DNA from: Lineus longissimus
Lineage: Eukaryota; Nemertea; Pilidiophora; Heteronemertea; Lineidae
Assembly: GCF_910592395.1 (NCBI RefSeq)
Contig: NC_088317.1
Coordinates: forward strand, 15,440,001 to 15,504,000
Direction: 5' to 3'
Length of the DNA stretch: 64,000 nt
The notes under the pieces were generated by a model, which saw nothing but the letters and a program-made list of their open reading frames with translations, ran no database searches and was not told the origin of the DNA. The position numbers and the translations under genes were made by a program. Numbering within the stretch: the first letter of the stretch is position 1; each line of letters starts with the position of its first letter. This document shows, in pieces, positions 46,001 to 56,434 of the stretch.

Positions 46001-47734
46001 GATATGGCTTGGCACATTAGGAATCAAACCTACTGCCTCAGACATGTCAGATATGGCTTGGCACACTAGGAATCAAACCTACTGCCTCAGACATGTCCGA
46101 TATGGCTTGGCACATTAGGAATCAAACCTACTGCCTCAGACATGTCAGATATGGCTTGGCACACTAGGAATCAAACGTACTGCCTCAGACATGTCAGATA
46201 TGGCTTGGCACACTAGGAATCAAACTACTGCCTCAGACATGTCAGATATGGCTTGGCACACTAGGAATCAAACCTACTGCCTCAGACATGTCAGATATGG
46301 CGTGGCACACTAGGAATCAAACGTACTGCCTCAGACATGTCAGATATGGCTTGGCACATTAGGAATCAAACCTACTGCCTCAGACATGTCAGATATGGCT
46401 TGGCACACTAGGAATCAAACGTACTGCCTCAGACATGTCCGATATGGCTTGGCACACTAGGAATCAAACGTACTGCCTCAGACATGTCAGATATGGCTTG
46501 GCACATTAGGAATCAAACCTACTGCCTCAGACATGTCAGATATGGCTTGGCACACTAGGAATCAAACGTACTGCCTCAGACATGTCAGATATGGCTTGGC
46601 ACACTAGGAATCAAACCTACTGCCTCAGACATGTCCGATATGGCTTGGCACACTAGGAATCAAACTTACTGCCTCAGACATGTCAGATATGGCTTGGCAC
46701 ACTAGGAATCAAACTTACTGCCTCAGACATGTCAGATATGGCTTGGCACATTAGGAATCAAACCTACTGCCTCAGACATGTCATATATGGCTTGGCACAC
46801 TAGGAATCAAACCTACTGCCTCAGACATGTCAGATATGGCTTGGCACATTAGGAATCAAACCTACTGCCTCAGACATGTCAGATATGGCTTGGCACACTA
46901 GGAATCAAACCTACTGCCTCAGACATGTCAGATATGGCTTGGCACACTAGGAATCAAACTACTGCCTCAGACATGTCAGATATGGCGTGGCACACTAGGA
47001 ATCAAACTACTGCCTCAGACATGTCCGATATGGCTTGGCACACTAGGAATCAAACTACTGCCTCAGACATGTCAGATATGGCTTGGCACACTAGGAATCA
47101 AACGTACTGCCTCAGACATGTCAGATATGGCTTGGCACACTAGGAATCAAACGTACTGCCTCAGACATGTCAGATATGGCTTGGCACATTAGGAATCAAA
47201 CCTACTGCCTCAGACATGTCAGATATGGCTTGGCACACTAGGAATCAAACGTACTGCCTCAGACATGTCAGATATGGCTTGGCACACTAGGAATCAAACT
47301 ACTGCCTCAGACATGTCAGATATGGCTTGGCACACTAGGAATCAAACCTACTGCCTCAGACATGTCAGATATGGCATGGCACACTAGGAATCAAACCTAC
47401 TGCCTCAGACATGTCAGATATGGCTTGGCACACTAGGAATCAAACCTACTGCCTCAGACATGTCAGATATGGCTTGGCACACTAGGAATCAAACGTACTG
47501 CCTCAGACATGTCAGATATGGCATGGCACACTAGGAATCAAACCTACTGCCTCAGACATGTCAGATATGGCATGGCACACTAGGAATCAAACCTACTGTC
47601 TCAGACATGTCAGATATGGCTTGGCACACTAGGAATCAAACGTACTGCCTCAGACATGTCAGATATGGCGTGGCACACTAGGAATCAAACCTACTGCCAC
47701 AGACATGTCAGATATGGCATGGCACACTAGGAAT
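43078..47734 (+). repeat. large minisatellite, 49-bp unit, about 95 copies
   Basis: The unit is CACTAGGAATCAAACCTACT, then GCCTCAGACATGTCAGATAT, then GGCTTGGCA. Most copies differ at a few fixed positions: GTCAGATATGGCTTGG, GTCCGATATGGCTTGG or GTCCAATATGGCTGGG; CACAC or CACAT; and ACGT, ACCT or ACT before ACTGCC. The shortened AAACTACT variant makes 48-bp units. The GTCCAAT type occurs only between about 43200 and 44985. GGCATGG types occur only in the last 400 bp. Three units total 147 bp, so each frame meets a stop once per three units, and open frames inside are artefacts of the repeat. The array ends abruptly at GGAAT|GGACCTCCGG. Confidence 0.97.
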
Positions 47735-47789
47735 GGACCTCCGGGTACGACCTCTGACAGATATGACAGGAGCCAGTGTTCATTCAAAC

Positions 47790-49060
47790 ATCAGTCTTAT
47801 CGTCTTTGCCATTCTGACTGCCCAGAATCAGATTAGCTGTTCAATACAAGAAGCTTATATCTTCTGGAATGGAATTACGAAACTCAGTTTCAAGAAACTG
47901 AATTAGGAGAAAAAACTTTTCAATTTCATTTCCATCTGAATTCACGATTTCTATTTTGTACGACATCACCTACGAACTTATTATCTGCTGACATCAGCAG
48001 CATCATATAATGGAACACGTAGGCTGAACATGCTAAAAAGGAATTACCATAACTCAATTGTGACAGAGAATTAGGAGTAAAAACATGAGCAACTATAATT
48101 TGAAAATTTATGTGCAGCGAAGCACAATTTAAATTTTCATACTGAGCATATTCCTTGTTTTTAAGTACATTTTATAATCTATACTTGCTTGTTTTCATGT
48201 AATATAATGCAAACTAAACTCATCAGAAAACATTTTCACTGTGGTTTGAAACATGAACATGACTAATGACTGCCATGCTTACCAACTAATTAAAAAGTTA
48301 TAAAAATCTATCTTCATGTCTGTCGTCGTCAGTCATGTCATTATAAAATGTTGTACAAGTGTGGGAATGAACAGACTCTTCTTGTATAGTACTCGTATCA
48401 AATTGATGGTATGATAGCTATAACATTTTAAGTGTGAATGTCGATTTAATCCTCTGCTCCATTCTGACTCCTCAAGATTAGATTATCTTTCGACACAAGA
48501 AGCATAACTACCGGAACAGTGGAATGAAATTAGAGAAACTGAATTTTGAGCAAAAGGTTGAGCAGTAACCGGCAGAATAAAAAAAAAACTCAATTCAATT
48601 CATCTTAGCTTTTAAACTTGTAAAATCAGCAAACATCTGGTAAAAATATCAAATCTATAGCAGTCGAATTTCAAAATACAAGTGCAAGAGGCTGATTTTG
48701 AAGCCAACACAGGAGCAGTAATCATCAGAATACATGACACCAAATTTCCATTTTGCACATCTTGACAAGCTACACGTAAACCTACCCTGGTACTAGCAGA
48801 ATCACGCAATGTAAAATGAGAGGTTATTTTGAAAAAAGAATTTCATCATTGAATTTCAAAATCGAATTTTGAACAGAAACATAAGCAACAACCATATGAC
48901 CAGAAATTTCTGTTTTGCGTAAATTTACCTACTAAGCCATCACGTAATATAACGTGTCCTCTTCATTGCATCAGAACATGTTTTCATATTCGCTAATGAC
49001 TTCCGTGCTTGCCATCAAATGAATGTGGTTGCCACCAAATTAATAATCTATAAAAAATAT
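47790..49060 (+). repeat. old duplication, about 640-bp offset
   Basis: CCATTCTGACT.C..AGA.T.AGATTA, then ACAAGAAGC.TA, then GGAATGAAATTA-like words, occur at about 47809 and 48460. Following AGAAACTGAATT..GAG.AAAA and TTGCATCAGAA/CTCATCAGAAAACATTTTCA blocks also recur. Highly diverged. Confidence 0.45.
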
Positions 49061-49331
49061 AACTCCATTCTTCATTATGATGGAAATAGAATGCTTTTGC
49101 AGAGTTGGGGAGTGAGGAAATAATAAGCAGGCTCGACATGCATGGTCATGATGGTATCAATAACATTTCAAGTGAGGCTTTTTTTTCCGGGTGTTGATGC
49201 AAGTTGCAGTGCAGTCCCATAATATTGGTAAAATTGCTTCCTCAAGTGCCCTCTACAGGAAGTGTGGATAACACTTGGATATCCGTGCATCTTTTCTTTG
49301 CCAAATAAGTTGATATTTGAATTAATATTGC

Positions 49332-49545
49332 CAGGGCCTTTCACCTCTGAAGTCATAGGTTCGACTCCCTGTCGGTTCAGCTCTTTATGTAGAGTGGGCG
49401 ACTCTCTGACAGTGTAGGTTTCCTACGGGGTCTCCAGTTTCCTCCTACATTGCATTACAGATCGCCCACTAGTGTCTGTAGACCTAAAATGTCCTAGTTG
49501 ATGTTACAATAGCTAACACTCAAAGGCTCAACATAAAGAATCTTC
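49332..49545 (+). mobile_element. tRNA-derived SINE
   Basis: CCTCTGAAGTCATAGGTTCG continuing ACTCCC contains the B-box GGTTCGACTCC. Upstream, CCAGGGCCTTTCACC could hold a decayed A-box. The body reads GTCGGTTCAGCTCTTTATGT, then GAGTGGGCGACTCTCTGACA, then GGGGTCTCCAGTTTCCTCC. The tail ends near TAGTTGATGTTACAATA. The polymerase III-type head and length fit a tRNA-SINE. Confidence 0.65.
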
Positions 49546-51450
49546 CATTTGACAACCCTATTTCTACACTTATCAAAGATGGCAGCTGTGACAACCATCA
49601 TGGATTTAACAAGGTTTTTTCAGTAATCTAGCTCAAAAATACTTCAGGTGACTTCCTATGGCCCAGTTTCTTGAAGCCTCCTTTCAGTATCCAGTATTCC
49701 CCTTTACATCCAAGTAGGCTTGAAGCAATCATCAAACTTCCTGCTCCTGATAACTTGTTAAAGATACTCTTTGGAATAAACCCGAAAACTGTCAGGTGTT
49801 TGCCCCTTGCAACATCCTCTCACTTGAATTATCCCACCCTATCATAACCTGTACCCATATCAGCAGCTATCTTTGCCTCAAACATGTCCAGGTCTGAGAT
49901 CGAGTCAGATTCTGCGATCGATGGTAGACACGTATTCATTAAATTCAGGTTAAAGATGTATACTTATTGATTCGAGCCAATCTTAACAACCAAACATGGT
50001 TCTTATAGCCACTAGACCCACCCGAAAGTTAGCTGACTCATCAGTATTTAGAATTTCTCATATAAACGCTGGAAGTGTAGGAATCAATTTATGTTGACAT
50101 TTGATTGGAGGATTTTTTCTACAGGCTGCAATGAAGGCAATTTCACCAATTATCGATCGACATCATTAGTCAACATTCGTAAATTGCTGAAGAAGTTGTC
50201 ACCGAATTCTTCAGATGTCCGCAAGTTGTTAGAATTTGCTTACATTTGCCCAATCAATTTCACAGCGCTCGAAGAAAAAAGCTCAAACATGTTACAATTG
50301 TTGAAATTTTGCAATTTACTAGCATTTTTCCAATCAATTTAAAATGCTTCTGACATGTCTGAGATGTAGCTGGGGTGAGGAATTGTTGGTTGGTAAAATA
50401 ATTGGAGGTTATCTTGGAAGTGTTGATGTAAGTGCATAATAGCTTGCATTCATCAGTGTTCATGAAATATTCCGTGAAATGTAGCAAATTGTTAAAACAT
50501 GTAAATGTTTAAATATAATTTGAAGAAAAAAAATCCTAGTCGGTCGATGTATTTTACCAAGTTCAATTTGGATAGGCAATGGGTTGGCAACAGCAAGTCG
50601 TCAGATTGTCACAATGTCATGTTCTGGCTTGGGCTTTGTTTTGATCCTGTTGTAATTGATTATCTAGTCTTAGATATGCGCAATTGGAGTGACTATCCAG
50701 TAGGTCACACGAGCATTGCCCTCTCTGAGTAAGTCAGTGATATTGACAGAAATATTTGGTCAGTGCTCTCATTCATCATCCAGTTATGTGGGGCTTTCAC
50801 TGTGTCTTTTGTTGCTTGTGTCCCATGGCAACAGACTGTGGCTAGCGGATAGTTTGGGAAGCTCGGTCAGTAGTGGAAAGTTCGGGAAGGTTGGTGGAAT
50901 TCATTTCCAAAGTTGATATTTTGCTTAAGGAGCTGGCGGTTGTCTCATTAAGACTTCAGAAGGATGTAGACCAAAACCTGAGGCACAAGCCAAAGGTTTT
51001 GGACGTAATTTGAGGTCTTCCCTGATCGGTCTTTGCTATCATCAAATTGCTGTTTCTTGCCTCTGCGTAGCACTTTAACAATGTATCATCAGATTTTGAA
51101 TTTTCCCCCGATGATATGCAATTTGTTTATGGAAACTAACCGTTGAGTGAATCTGTCTGATCGTTGATCTCTGATATCTTTTCGGGTCTCGAGGAAAATC
51201 GGAATTCTGTTCGTCTCTGGTGAATATCTTTTTCTTGCAAACTGTTTGGTTGACTACCCTACACGAAGTGATCCAATTTTGATAAAGATCGATTCCTTTG
51301 CCTTGCTTGCTTTTCAGTTGATAGCAGTCTGAGAATATATTATACTATCATGACTATGGGAGTGTAAATCTCAAAAACTGTTCAGATTCTAATCATGGAT
51401 GTAAGATAATGTGAAAATGGCATAATGAAGGGAAATACCAAAACATTTTC
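49546..51450. other. intronic stretch, nothing recognised
   Basis: Short open frames at 50091-50916 have no recognisable domain. A CTGACATGTCTGAG word at 50350-50363 is the reverse complement of the centre of the 49-bp minisatellite unit, present once. No exon signal is convincing. Confidence 0.4.
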
Positions 51451-51762
51451 ATGATCTACAAAATTTCAAAATCTAAACTTAGAAAACTTCTTATGGAAAT
51501 ACGAAAAAAGACGTTCTTAAAATTGTGTCAATCGTTTGAAATCTCAATCATGGAATTGGAAGCCGCTTCCGAATCTGATACAACCGTAGTTGTGATTATC
51601 GGCGGGCCGCCCGGCGTTCAGATCACTGACGAAGAAAAACTTGACCCGCTTGCCGGGAATTCTGTTGAGAATATCCTCCTGCAGGGGGAGTGCTGGCAGG
51701 TTCATATACGAGCCGTCGAGGAGTTTAGTGAGCCTGAGGAAGTTGAGGAGGTCGAAGAGTAG
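51451..51762 (+). CDS. short acidic ORF of unknown function (candidate)
   Basis: A 103-codon frame ends in TAG at 51760-51762. Codons 1-33 are AT-rich and basic (KSKLRKLLMEIRKKTF). From the internal Met at 51550 the composition changes to a GC-richer, acidic segment with VVIIGGPPGVQITDEEKLDP and a C-terminal EEVEEVEE run. This contrast with the surrounding intron is what makes it coding-like. I do not recognise the protein and see no domain. TATTATAC about 100 bp upstream and ATTAAA about 70 bp downstream could be a weak promoter and polyadenylation signal, and TAG|GTATCA at the stop could serve as a donor. It may be a nested small gene, an untranslated or alternative exon, or a decayed insertion. 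Confidence 0.3.
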   Translation: MIYKISKSKLRKLLMEIRKKTFLKLCQSFEISIMELEAASESDTTVVVIIGGPPGVQITDEEKLDPLAGNSVENILLQGECWQVHIRAVEEFSEPEEVEEVEE

Positions 51763-52059
51763 GTATCATTTTGGTTTGCGCTTTTCTCATCATTTCTTGA
51801 GCCATGTTTAAACTGATGTCTAACTGAAACAATTAAAGAGATTGAAATGATTGGTACATTTGTCGGTAAATCTGCTTTTTGTCGCTGGTACAAGTCTAGG
51901 TGTACCCTAAATATGATGAGGGGGGCTAGGTTTCGAGCTAAAGGTTGCAACTGAAATCCCCTCTGACACCTAGGGTGAAGTGAAGACATACCAACCGGAA
52001 TGTCTAGTCCCCTGTCCTTCATGCAATGAAAGTCATGCATACGTTAATCACGCTAGAGA

Positions 52060-52640
52060 GTTTAAGACACTTTCAACATGTTTGTGTTGATTTGTATGCA
52101 GCATGCCTCGTTTTAACTCATGGTGTTTGATCCCTGATGAAACGGTTTTCACATCATTACGAGATGTGTCTCTGGTTACTAATGGACGTGTTGTAAGACG
52201 CTGGTCTCAGTGGTAAAGTCAGTCAGATTTACTCTTTCAGCGGAGAAGTTTAATGTGGGCCAGGTTTTTAGAAAAGGAAATGTAAATACTGATCTAACGT
52301 GTCGCAGCTGGGTCATTCTGCCTCTAGCCTTGCTCCACACATAAATGCTGTGTGCACATCTACTCAGATTTGGTGAAGTCAGTCTTTGCTGAACTGAATC
52401 TCACAGTAGCAGCCACAACTTCTGATAAGCAGAAAACACTGTCCACGTAGAGTGGTGGGATGAAAAATAATTGCATGTAGAAAAAGTTTGAATCGTGTTT
52501 ACGTAGATTTGCATTCAGCTGGCATCATTGAGTTGTATCTTCTCTATGGTGTTTGATCCCAATGCAAATGTTTTAACATCATTACGAGATGTGGCTATGT
52601 TTACTAATGAGCACTTTAGAACTCTTGCTTCTTCATGGTG
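52060..52640 (+). repeat. duplication, about 430-bp offset
   Basis: TATGGTGTTTGATCCC or CATGGTGTTTGATCCC, then CATCATTACGAGATGTG, then GTTTACTAATG-like words occur at about 52121-52185 and 52548-52610. Upstream GATTTG.AT.CAGC.GGCATCA-like blocks also match. Confidence 0.7.
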
Positions 52641-52848
52641 AAGTCATTGGGATTAGCCTCTCATGCCCGTGACTTATCTGGCTTGATATTCTTGGGGACA
52701 ATCCCCTGTAATTACACCGCCTCCATAGCATATAAATGAAAGGAGCCTCTGAACTTACTGGCGCCAAGAGGGGGATTAGTTGGCGATCATTCTACTTGTG
52801 TAACAATCCTGACATAAAAACTCCCTTATCAATGGACTTGGATAAAGT

Positions 52849-53024
52849 ACAACCTCTCTATAAACGACAGCCTTCCGACTGACAAATAATGTCCTTAATT
52901 AGGATGTGTCCTGATTACAGAGGACTCAAAGTACAGAAATGATCCATTTTGAAGGAAAATCACTGCCCCTAATAGAGAGGGTTCATATTAGTAGAGATGT
53001 TCCTAATGGAGGTTCTTCTGTTCT
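52849..53024 (-). mobile_element. TA-type MITE (family A), degenerate copy
   Basis: GTACAACCTCTCTATAAACG, then ATGTCCTTAATTAGGATGTG continuing TCCTGATTACAGAGGA, then CTAATAGAGAGGGTTC, ending GGAGGTTCTTCTGT. The internal order matches the 56110 and 8425 copies. Confidence 0.65.
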
Positions 53025-53944
53025 GTAAACCGAAATCTTTCCTTGCCTCTTTATTTATGCAATTTGCCAAAAAATTTCTGAAAAAAAAATGGCTATGCAA
53101 GTTTTATTTTTGCTGATTACAAAATGTCTTCCGTCCCGTTTTTCGTATGAAATAATCTTTCTTTGAATCAAGGTTATTCATGAAATCCACAAAAATAAAA
53201 AGAATTTTGCAGAATTTTGGTAAGGGGTGACTCCTATAAAATTTCAACTTTGAAATTGACATTCGACGCACAGTGTCTTTATAGTCATGTCTCAAAACCC
53301 TAGCGAATATATCACTTACAACATGTACAATGGCGTTACAGAAGGAATCCCTAACGAGTTGTATTTGTAGTGAATATAATCGCTGTGAGCACATAGAAAT
53401 GCTATAGGGTACCCATCGATGTATCATGGAATATAATAGCCATGGGTGTATACAGACAGTCAAACTGATTGGCTGAGATGTTTTGAATGAGCCAACTTCT
53501 CGAACTTATAATAGCAGTATCCAATTTCGCCTGACAAAGGAAAAGGTTCATCTAAAAGGGGCTAAGTAGCCATGATTCTTTTTCATCTTAAAAGGTCTTC
53601 ATCCCACATATGCTGGCTTGCCTAGGTAAGTCCATTCCTAATTAATGTTTTGTGCAAATTAACATTTCTTTGACTTTCAGAAAAAAATCATGTAGGTTAA
53701 ATGTCATCAGAGATATTGTTTATTTCCAGTTTTCTAGAAGCCTCCTCTCTGTAACATAGGTTAACTCTCCACATGGTGTAACGAAGTTCATGACAGTTGG
53801 GACCAAAACTTTGGGGCAAAGTTTTATGGACATTCTTAAAAGTGGCATGATTTCTGTAATTTTCAGGATACACCACATGGGATAGGCCCATCTGAGATTG
53901 CATTGCTTTGATGTGAAGGTTGGGGGAAAACTGGGCCTTTTAGA
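53025..53944. other. intronic stretch, one weak splice-like juxtaposition
   Basis: CCTAG|GTAAGT at 53621-53631 places an AG directly before a consensus donor, but the upstream tract is not strongly pyrimidine-rich. A 119-codon minus-strand frame (53104-53463) has no recognisable domain. Confidence 0.4.
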
Positions 53945-54660
53945 GTCAACATTCCACATGTTTCCAATCATTTGAATTCATCGATACACAAGCCGTCTAT
54001 TCTTGTACCACATTTCCCTAGAATTACTACCAATCAACTGAGATATTTAGATGGTACCAACCTGCTCATTACCAACTAATCATCTCTTCTCATTGTATCA
54101 CTTAGAGATATGCAAGTTGAATCAGACTCTAAAGGTTAACCTTCGACATATTCCAACCTGTTGAATTCATGAGTGCACCAGTCGTTAATTCTTGTATCGC
54201 ATTTCCCAAGGAACATGGATTACTGCCCATCATATGGGAGATTAAGATTATCATCCTGCTCATCAACAGACTAATCATCTCGCCTCATTGTATAGCCATG
54301 AGCGGACCATTAAGAAGCTGCAGTGGTGTTCTGACTCGGACTCTCGACTGGCAGTCAAGAGATCCGTGGTTCGATCCCCACTGTCAGCGTGAGACTGTAG
54401 GCAGGTCTTTTGTCTTACTCACTTCTCTCCACCCAAGTCTATAAGCGGGTTTTGGTCTGTAATCATCTCCCCTCATTGAATAGCCACTAATGGACCATCA
54501 ACAGATGTGCAGGTTGCCTCGGTCTTTAAGTGTTAACCTTGGACATGTTGATCACATATCCCTAGGATCACGGATTACTGCCCATCAACTGGGAGATTTA
54601 GACTCTCATCCCGCTTTCATCGCCGAACTAATCATCTCTTCTCATTGTCCACGATAGTCA
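53945..54660 (+). repeat. tandem repeat, about 200 bp x 3, interrupted by a SINE
   Basis: Each copy contains ACAT.TT.C.A.C, then GTACCACATTTCCCTAG, then ATTACT.CC.ATCA then TGGGAGATT.AGA, then CTAATCATCTCTTCTCATTG. Copies start at about 53945, 54146 and 54490. The third is separated from the second by the SINE at 54318-54465, and the CCTCATTG.ATAGCCA...GGACCAT stretch is present on both sides of the insertion. Confidence 0.7.
54318..54465 (+). mobile_element. tRNA-derived SINE (same family as 57565-57745)
   Basis: GTGGTGTTCTGACTCGGAC gives an A-box-like region, and AGATCCGTGGTTCGATCCCC contains a perfect B-box GGTTCGATCC. The body continues ACTGTCAGCGTGAGACTGTA, then CTTACTCACTTCTCTCCACC. 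The minus-strand copy at 57565-57745 shares ATCAAGAGATCCATG, ACTGTCAGCGTGAGACT and CTCACTCCACC. It interrupts a tandem repeat. Confidence 0.75.
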
Positions 54661-55353
54661 GGTGGCTATGCTGAGCATTCTCATTTTCAGTCTAAAGACC
54701 TGGATCCACCTAATTTATTTTCGCTTTCTGATATCTTACAATATTGTTGTTACCATGGAAACTAATCGATACAACCCTATCATAAATCGAAAGATGTCTA
54801 CCAAGATCTTCTTCCTAAGAACCTGGAACCCATGTGATTACCTAAGACAAATCAGGGAGGGGGTCGTGGAAAATTTTTTCCTGGGAACCTACGACTGATA
54901 CATGCAATTACCATTGCAGAAGATAATGGAACGAATTTCCTAGTAGCTAACTATAGTGCACTGATGTGCATAAAAAACGTGCCCGCTGACTATAAGCCAA
55001 ATACAGTAGTTATTTTGAGACGGATCAGTGAACGAATTCGTATGAAATGATGCTCATTTCTTCGAAGTACCATATTCTCATCAATATTTTGTGTGCTATT
55101 TTCGTTTATGAATGCAACTTGCCAGCCTCCATTACATCCTTAACAATATACTATTGATGATGTCACTGGCCGTCAAGTTTTTTTTTAGTTTCACCTTATC
55201 TCAAATCGTCTCCAAAGTTGGTCCTTTGCCCCAGGGCACTGAATCATCGGATGGAAAAAACCCTGCGCTATGGTTCTTGGCCTAAAGACCCCAAATGCCT
55301 GATTTTGCTCTCTTTAACAAAGTCTAAATCTTGTATTATCTCTTATTTTGCAG

Positions 55354-55466
55354 AGGCCCCTTCAGTGTCGTACGAAGATGCATACACAAGGACACGGGGC
55401 ACCAGTTTGCCGTCAAGATCGTGGATGTTGCCAAGTTTACCTCAAGTCCAGGACTAAGCAAGGAGG
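55354..55466 (+). CDS. CASK: CASK coding exon 2 (kinase-domain N-lobe)
   Basis: This 113-nt exon is read with two-thirds of a codon supplied upstream. It encodes 37 full codons beginning [20 protein letters not shown] and continuing [17 protein letters not shown]. This is almost the vertebrate CASK sequence, with only a few conservative changes. It covers the end of the glycine-rich loop and beta strands 1-3 of the CaM-kinase-like domain, including the ATP-contacting lysine in FAVKIVD. The acceptor is TTTTG-CAG at 55351-55353 and the donor is GG|GTGAGT at 55467. An AG two bases after the acceptor gives an alternative start at 55356 in a different phase. The next codon starts with the final G, as expected before the DLKREASI-type exon 3. 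CASK is a scaffold MAGUK that binds neurexin, Mint/Veli and syndecan at synapses and cell junctions. The longer open frame over this site (55218-55457) is in another frame and is not the gene. Confidence 0.95.
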
Positions 55467-56109
55467 GTGAGTGATGCTAATTTAATGCCTCATCTTTCAG
55501 TTACTGTAAAGTGCCAGATTTCCATTGCACTTCTCACGAAGATAGCTGTGTGCAATATGAAAATTTTTGAAGAAAAAAAGTTTTGGAGTCAAAAAGATGT
55601 TAATTGAGTTGAAATTTTAGAAAATTTATGCTGGTTTCAGTGCAAAAAGCATTGGCTTATACATGTTATACTGTGCCTCCTGGAAGCGCTAGATGAATTA
55701 TTCAAACAAATTCAATGCCCCTTTTAGATTGATCTTGGGATGTACTACCCGTAAGGCGTAAGATGCGTTTGAAAATATTTTCTGAACGGTAGTGTGCTTG
55801 GAACAGGAATTTCTTTATCGACAGATTAGAAATCAAATTTTAGAAATTTTAAATTTTCGGGTTTTGCTGAAAAGCTTCACATGCATATGCTGCAGCTTCT
55901 ATGCCTTGAAAGCTCAGCTTGCCGTACATCGTCCTTTTGTTATGGAATGTTATCTTGACGGAAATTGGTGACCTTCATTGCTGAACACATCCAAGTACTT
56001 CTACGTGATCCAATTTGTTTATAATCCGGTGATATAGCTTAGGCCGCATAATCTTGGGTTGAAGGCTGCAGGAGATTTCAACAAGAATATACACATTCTA
56101 ACAAGAATA

Positions 56110-56287
56110 CAGTAAAACCTCGCTATCAGGGACACCCTTGGAACCTACAAATGTTGTCCTTAATTGAGAGGTGTCCTAATTACAGAGTTCAATTTCAATG
56201 TAAACGATGAATATGGGACCAAATGCAGTGTCCATCACAGAGAGGGTGCCTTTGATAGAGAGGTGTCCTCTAAAGGAGGTTCCACTG
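56110..56287 (-). mobile_element. TA-flanked MITE (family A), well preserved
   Basis: It starts CAGTAAAACCTCGCTATC and ends GAGGTTCCACTG, with TA on each side (56108-56109 and 56288-56289). The interior contains GTCCTTAATTGAGAGGTGTC continuing CTAATTACAGAG, then a GGGACCAAATGCAGTGTCC block. It is the same orientation as 8425-8573 and 178 bp long. Confidence 0.85.
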
Positions 56288-56434
56288 TATTTAAACGTCA
56301 GAAACACTATGTAATTACCTGAATAAATGAATGGCGCTTAATTTTGTCCTCAACCCTGCAGAGGCAATAATAGCCTCTTAATTGGTGGGAATTTTTCTAT
56401 TAAACTTCGGGGGATGTGTTAAGTAGGTCAATAT

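Larger units (their letters stand above)
1..55353 (+). other. CASK: CASK intron 1, 3' part (inferred)
   Basis: This stretch lies upstream of the identified CASK exon and ends in a good acceptor, a T-rich tract followed by CAG at 55351-55353. I searched it by eye for the first coding exon, which in vertebrates encodes an acidic N-terminus followed by YELCEVIGK-like residues, and did not find it. The intron is therefore inferred to be longer than 55 kb. It contains only repeats, candidate regulatory sites and one unexplained short ORF. Nested genes or alternative first exons cannot be excluded without transcripts. Confidence 0.75.

Noticed and set aside
43078-47734. Open frames inside the 49-bp array as a repetitive protein (MSDMAWHTRNQT-type)
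   Set aside because: The unit is 49 bp (not a multiple of 3), stops recur every three units, and frames stay open only where 48-bp units happen to cluster. It lies in an intron.
33419-47734. CRISPR-like arrays
   Set aside because: Units are contiguous tandem copies with no unique spacers, and the genome is eukaryotic.
1-55353. CASK first coding exon within the window
   Set aside because: I looked for codons resembling the FEDVYELCEVIGK segment followed by a donor and found none. It is probably upstream of the window.
55218-55457. 79-codon plus-strand open frame overlapping CASK exon 2
   Set aside because: It is in a different frame from the CASK-matching translation and runs through the acceptor site. 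The real coding segment is 55354-55466.
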